This document shows positions 7,641-9,940 of a DNA stretch of 9,940 nucleotides, one piece after another. This DNA is from Chloroflexota bacterium (GTDB lineage Bacteria; Chloroflexota; Dehalococcoidia; Dehalococcoidales; UBA2162): NCBI GenBank assembly GCA_016202555.1, contig JACQOL010000123.1, positions 1 to 9,940 on the forward strand, read 5' to 3'. The stretch's first letter is position 1; every line of letters begins with the position of its first letter. The notes beneath the pieces are model-generated. The model did no database searches. It saw nothing but the letters and a program-made list of their open reading frames with translations, and was not told the DNA's origin. The position numbers and the translations under genes are program-made.

Positions 7641-8615
7641 CTAGACAGAACCCTGCGCTTTTTCCGCTTTCTCTCTTCGTTTTGCCCGTTTCTTCTCCAC
7701 TCCTCCGAAGCGCCCAAGTCCACCCCTCAACCTGGGGTCAAGGACATCCCTCAATCCGTCACCCAACATATTAACGCCATAAACGACGATCGAAAGCGCC
7801 ATACCCGGCCAAAAAGCCATCCCGGGAGCTAAGAGCAAAAAGCGGGCGCCGCTTTCACTAATCATGCTTCCCCAGGCCGGGGTTGGTGGTGGAATACCAA
7901 AACCGAGGAAGCTGAGAGTAGACTCAGTAAGAATAACAGCTCCCATATTTACGGTAAAGAGTACAATTACCGTCGAAAAAACATTGGGAAAGATATGACG
8001 GAATATTATTCGGCTCGCTGGGGCACCGACAGCCCGGGCCGCGTCGACATACATATTCTCTTTCACGCCGATAACGGCACTTCTGATTATCCTTGATTGA
8101 GTGATACCAAAAAACGGCCCGACAACAATCAATATCTGAATCAAACCCGGCCCCAAAATCGACATTACGGTTAAGAGAATGAACAGTGATGGCATGCACA
8201 TCCAGGCATCAACAAACCTCTGTATTGCCGCATCAACTTTACCGCCGAAATATCCCGAAGTCAGAGCAATAGCCAGCGATACGATTACAGCGATGGTAGA
8301 ACCCACCACCCCAATAATCACCGAAATACGAGCCCCGTAGATAATCCGACTCAGTATGTCTCGCCCCAGATGGTCGGTCCCCAACAAGAAATGTTGTGAT
8401 GGAGGAGACAAACGAGCTGCCGACGTCATTTCGTTATACCCGTAAGGGGCTATCCAATTAGCAAAAATACCAGTCAAAAACAGGATGAGAATGATAACAC
8501 CGCCGACTGTGCCTAAGGGCTTCTCCTTAACCAGTCTTACTAACATCTCAAGGAGCAAGCTGCGCCCCTTTGTTTCCACACTTATAACTGTTTTGTTTGT
8601 CGCTTCTGCAGCCAT
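7641..8615 (-). CDS. Peptide ABC transporter permease, DppC/OppC-like
   Basis: A 324-residue inner-membrane permease of the binding-protein-dependent importer family. The N-terminal helix (about 35-57) is followed by the family-typical extracytoplasmic segment 'LGTDHLGRDILSRIIYGAR' at 78-96. More membrane helices follow. The cytoplasmic EAA loop 'DAARAVGAPASRIIFRHIFP' at 191-210 docks on the ATPases. The C-terminal signature 'LGDGLRDVLDPRLRG' is at 284-298. A strongly charged tail (about 299-321, many Lys/Arg/Glu) goes beyond the normal end. The ATG start has AGAGGA nine bases upstream and lies 13 bp after the stop of the B-type permease gene. Together with that protein it should form the transmembrane pore for di- or oligopeptides. 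A gap of 166 bp separates it from the next gene (to its proposed start), the largest space inside this operon. Confidence 0.94.
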   Translation of the reverse strand: MAAEATNKTVISVETKGRSLLLEMLVRLVKEKPLGTVGGVIILILFLTGIFANWIAPYGYNEMTSAARLSPPSQHFLLGTDHLGRDILSRIIYGARISVIIGVVGSTIAVIVSLAIALTSGYFGGKVDAAIQRFVDAWMCMPSLFILLTVMSILGPGLIQILIVVGPFFGITQSRIIRSAVIGVKENMYVDAARAVGAPASRIIFRHIFPNVFSTVIVLFTVNMGAVILTESTLSFLGFGIPPPTPAWGSMISESGARFLLLAPGMAFWPGMALSIVVYGVNMLGDGLRDVLDPRLRGGLGRFGGVEKKRAKRREKAEKAQGSV

Positions 8616-8628
8616 TTTTTCTGGTCCT

Positions 8629-9645
8629 CTATTTATATTTCACCCGTGGGTCCAACCAGGCATAAGTTAAGTCAACTATCAGGTTAACAATAAGCACAAA
8701 AGAAGCCACTATCAGGTTCACTCCAGAAATGATGGGGTAGTCTCTCTTCGTAATCGCTTCAATCTCAAGACGGCCTATCCCGGGCAGGTTAAATATCGTC
8801 TCCATAACAATTGAACCCGAAATCAGGATGGGTACTCGTAGTCCAATCATGGTGACTACCGGGATTAGAGCATTTTTCAGGGCATGCCGCATCACAACCA
8901 CCCTTTCGCTAAGGCCCTTTGACCAGGCAGTCCTGATGTAGTCCTGCCTCAGTACTTCCAGCATCATAGTTCTCATTATCCTCATTTCGGCACCCCCGGC
9001 AACCAGCCCCAGAATGACACCGGGAATTATAAACTGCACGACATTCGCACTGAAATTCTTAAAGATAGGAGCATATTCTATCGGCGGCATCCAGTTCCAC
9101 CAGATTGAGGGGTAGACCACTACCATCGTCCCTAGCCAAAAGCTGGGAACGGAGATAGCGAGTATAGCGATGGTACGGCCGATGTAATCCCCGGGAGTAT
9201 CCTGTCGTATCCCGGAATAAATACCGATAGGGATAGAATACAGTACCGCTGAGAAAATACCAATAAGACCGAGCTCCAGGGATATCGGAAACCTGTTTCT
9301 CAGCTCTTCAATAATGTAACGTCCGGTCCACAAGGATTGCCCAAGGTTACCCTCTAAAACACCATTGAAACCAGCTGCCGGGTAGGTGGGACCCTTATCT
9401 GGGTAGGGAGCAACTCCCAGCCAGCGCCCGTATTGTAACCAGATTGGGATATCTAGCCCTAATTTTTCTTGCATGACCTTGGTAGTCAGCTCAATATCAG
9501 CTACTGACGACTCGGCACCCATTGTCGCTATCATCTGGTCAATGACACTACCGGGAATGAAACGAGCCGTGAAAAAGACAATCAAAGTCACCAGCAGCAG
9601 GGTGGGTATAATCAGTATTAGTCTTCTGATGATATACGCTTGCAT
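8629..9645 (-). CDS. Peptide ABC transporter permease, DppB/OppB-like
   Basis: A 338-residue inner-membrane permease. The start 'AYIIRRLILIIPTLLLVTLIVFF' (3-25) is the hallmark N-terminus of DppB/OppB proteins. 'LGLDIPIWLQYGRWL' at 62-76 and 'GNLGQSL' at 99-105 lie in the extracytoplasmic part, and more helices follow between about 125 and 218. The cytoplasmic EAA loop 'YIRTAWSKGLSERVVVMRHA' is at 236-255, followed by 'LKNALIPVVT'. The family-typical 'METIFNLPGIGRL' is at 281-293, and 'DLTYAWLDPRVKY' is at the end. Length and motifs are normal. The ATG start has AGGGGGA five bases upstream. This is the first gene of the importer operon, with a strong promoter at 9742-9771 and a predicted leader of about 90 bases. 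No substrate-binding protein gene is present between the promoter and this gene. Confidence 0.95.
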   Translation of the reverse strand: MQAYIIRRLILIIPTLLLVTLIVFFTARFIPGSVIDQMIATMGAESSVADIELTTKVMQEKLGLDIPIWLQYGRWLGVAPYPDKGPTYPAAGFNGVLEGNLGQSLWTGRYIIEELRNRFPISLELGLIGIFSAVLYSIPIGIYSGIRQDTPGDYIGRTIAILAISVPSFWLGTMVVVYPSIWWNWMPPIEYAPIFKNFSANVVQFIIPGVILGLVAGGAEMRIMRTMMLEVLRQDYIRTAWSKGLSERVVVMRHALKNALIPVVTMIGLRVPILISGSIVMETIFNLPGIGRLEIEAITKRDYPIISGVNLIVASFVLIVNLIVDLTYAWLDPRVKYK

Positions 9646-9712
9646 TCAGTTCCCCCTAATGTTGAGCTGGCATTGCGTAGAATCTCTGGTGTTCTCTGAT
9701 ATATTACTTTCT

Positions 9713-9736
9713 AGTTAACTGCTTGGGAAGCAAACT
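9713..9736 (-). other. Possible 5'-end stem-loop of the importer operon mRNA
   Basis: On the - strand TGCTT-CCC-AAGCA (9720-9732) can form a small five-pair hairpin. Flanking AGTT (9733-9736) and AACT (9713-9716) could lengthen the stem with a three-base bulge. It would sit at the very 5' end of the predicted transcript. It has no T-run, so it is not a typical terminator. It may protect the mRNA end or may be chance. Confidence 0.3.
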
Positions 9737-9741
9737 GAGCT

Positions 9742-9771
9742 TTTATAACATAAGTTATCTACCCTTGTCAA
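9742..9771 (-). promoter_or_regulatory. Sigma-70-type extended -10 promoter for the peptide importer operon
   Basis: On the - strand a perfect -35 box TTGACA (9766-9771) is followed after 18 bases by TATAAA (9742-9747), five of six matches to the -10 consensus. A TG one base upstream of the -10 box makes it an extended -10. Runs of A and T upstream (9784-9806) could act as an UP element. Transcription would start near 9735, giving a leader of about 90 bases before the DppB-like ATG at 9645. The site lies about 95 bp past the 3' end of the tRNA gene. Confidence 0.75.
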
Positions 9772-9865
9772 GAGGATGGACAAAATATTTTTTCAGTAAC
9801 TTTTTTAAGAATCATCAAATCCGCTCTACCTGAGTGAAACTACCGGACTACTTTAATATTGGCAG

Positions 9866-9937
<72 letters not shown>

Positions 9938-9940
9938 AGC

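Overview
The window looks like ordinary bacterial chromosome of moderate GC content with tightly packed operons. It starts inside a sulfur-relay gene pair on the + strand and then holds two multi-gene operons on the - strand, plus a tRNA at the right edge. Gene content (a GldA/F/G-like ABC system with a DUF4340 protein, a membrane-anchored parvulin-like foldase, and DsrE2/TusA) would suit an anaerobic or microaerophilic environmental lineage such as Chloroflexota/Dehalococcoidia. That placement is an impression from protein style, not something the sequence proves. ATG, GTG and TTG starts are all used, and UGA is used as a stop.

Layout: (1) 2-199 and 235-468 on +: the C-terminal part of a DsrE2-like protein followed by a TusA-family sulfur carrier. 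(2) 510-5324 on -, read right to left: a membrane-anchored parvulin-like foldase, an ABC ATPase, an ABC-2 permease, a GldG-like auxiliary membrane protein and a short DUF4340 protein. Their spacing is 9 bp, a 1-base overlap, 0 bp and 31 bp, so this is one transcription unit. It converges on the sulfur-relay pair. (3) 5491-9645 on -, read right to left: a complete Dpp/Opp-type peptide importer core (two permeases, two ATPases) without a substrate-binding protein in the window. A strong extended -10 promoter lies upstream at 9742-9771. (4) 9866-9937 on -: a CAU-anticodon tRNA (most likely elongator Met) with unusual T-loop and anticodon-stem bases.

The GldA/F/G-like module would use ATP hydrolysis in the cytoplasm to drive an ABC-2 membrane unit. 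GldG-like and DUF4340 proteins add large extracytoplasmic domains, and the foldase may help fold them or their client. The peptide importer would take up di- or oligopeptides delivered by a binding protein encoded elsewhere.

No clearly new biological system is visible. The points most worth a second look are: the dppD-like gene, whose conserved N-terminus has no ATG/GTG/TTG start but has a near-perfect Shine-Dalgarno placed before an ATC codon; the foldase, which lacks both usual parvulin histidines; and the tRNA with C at position 55.
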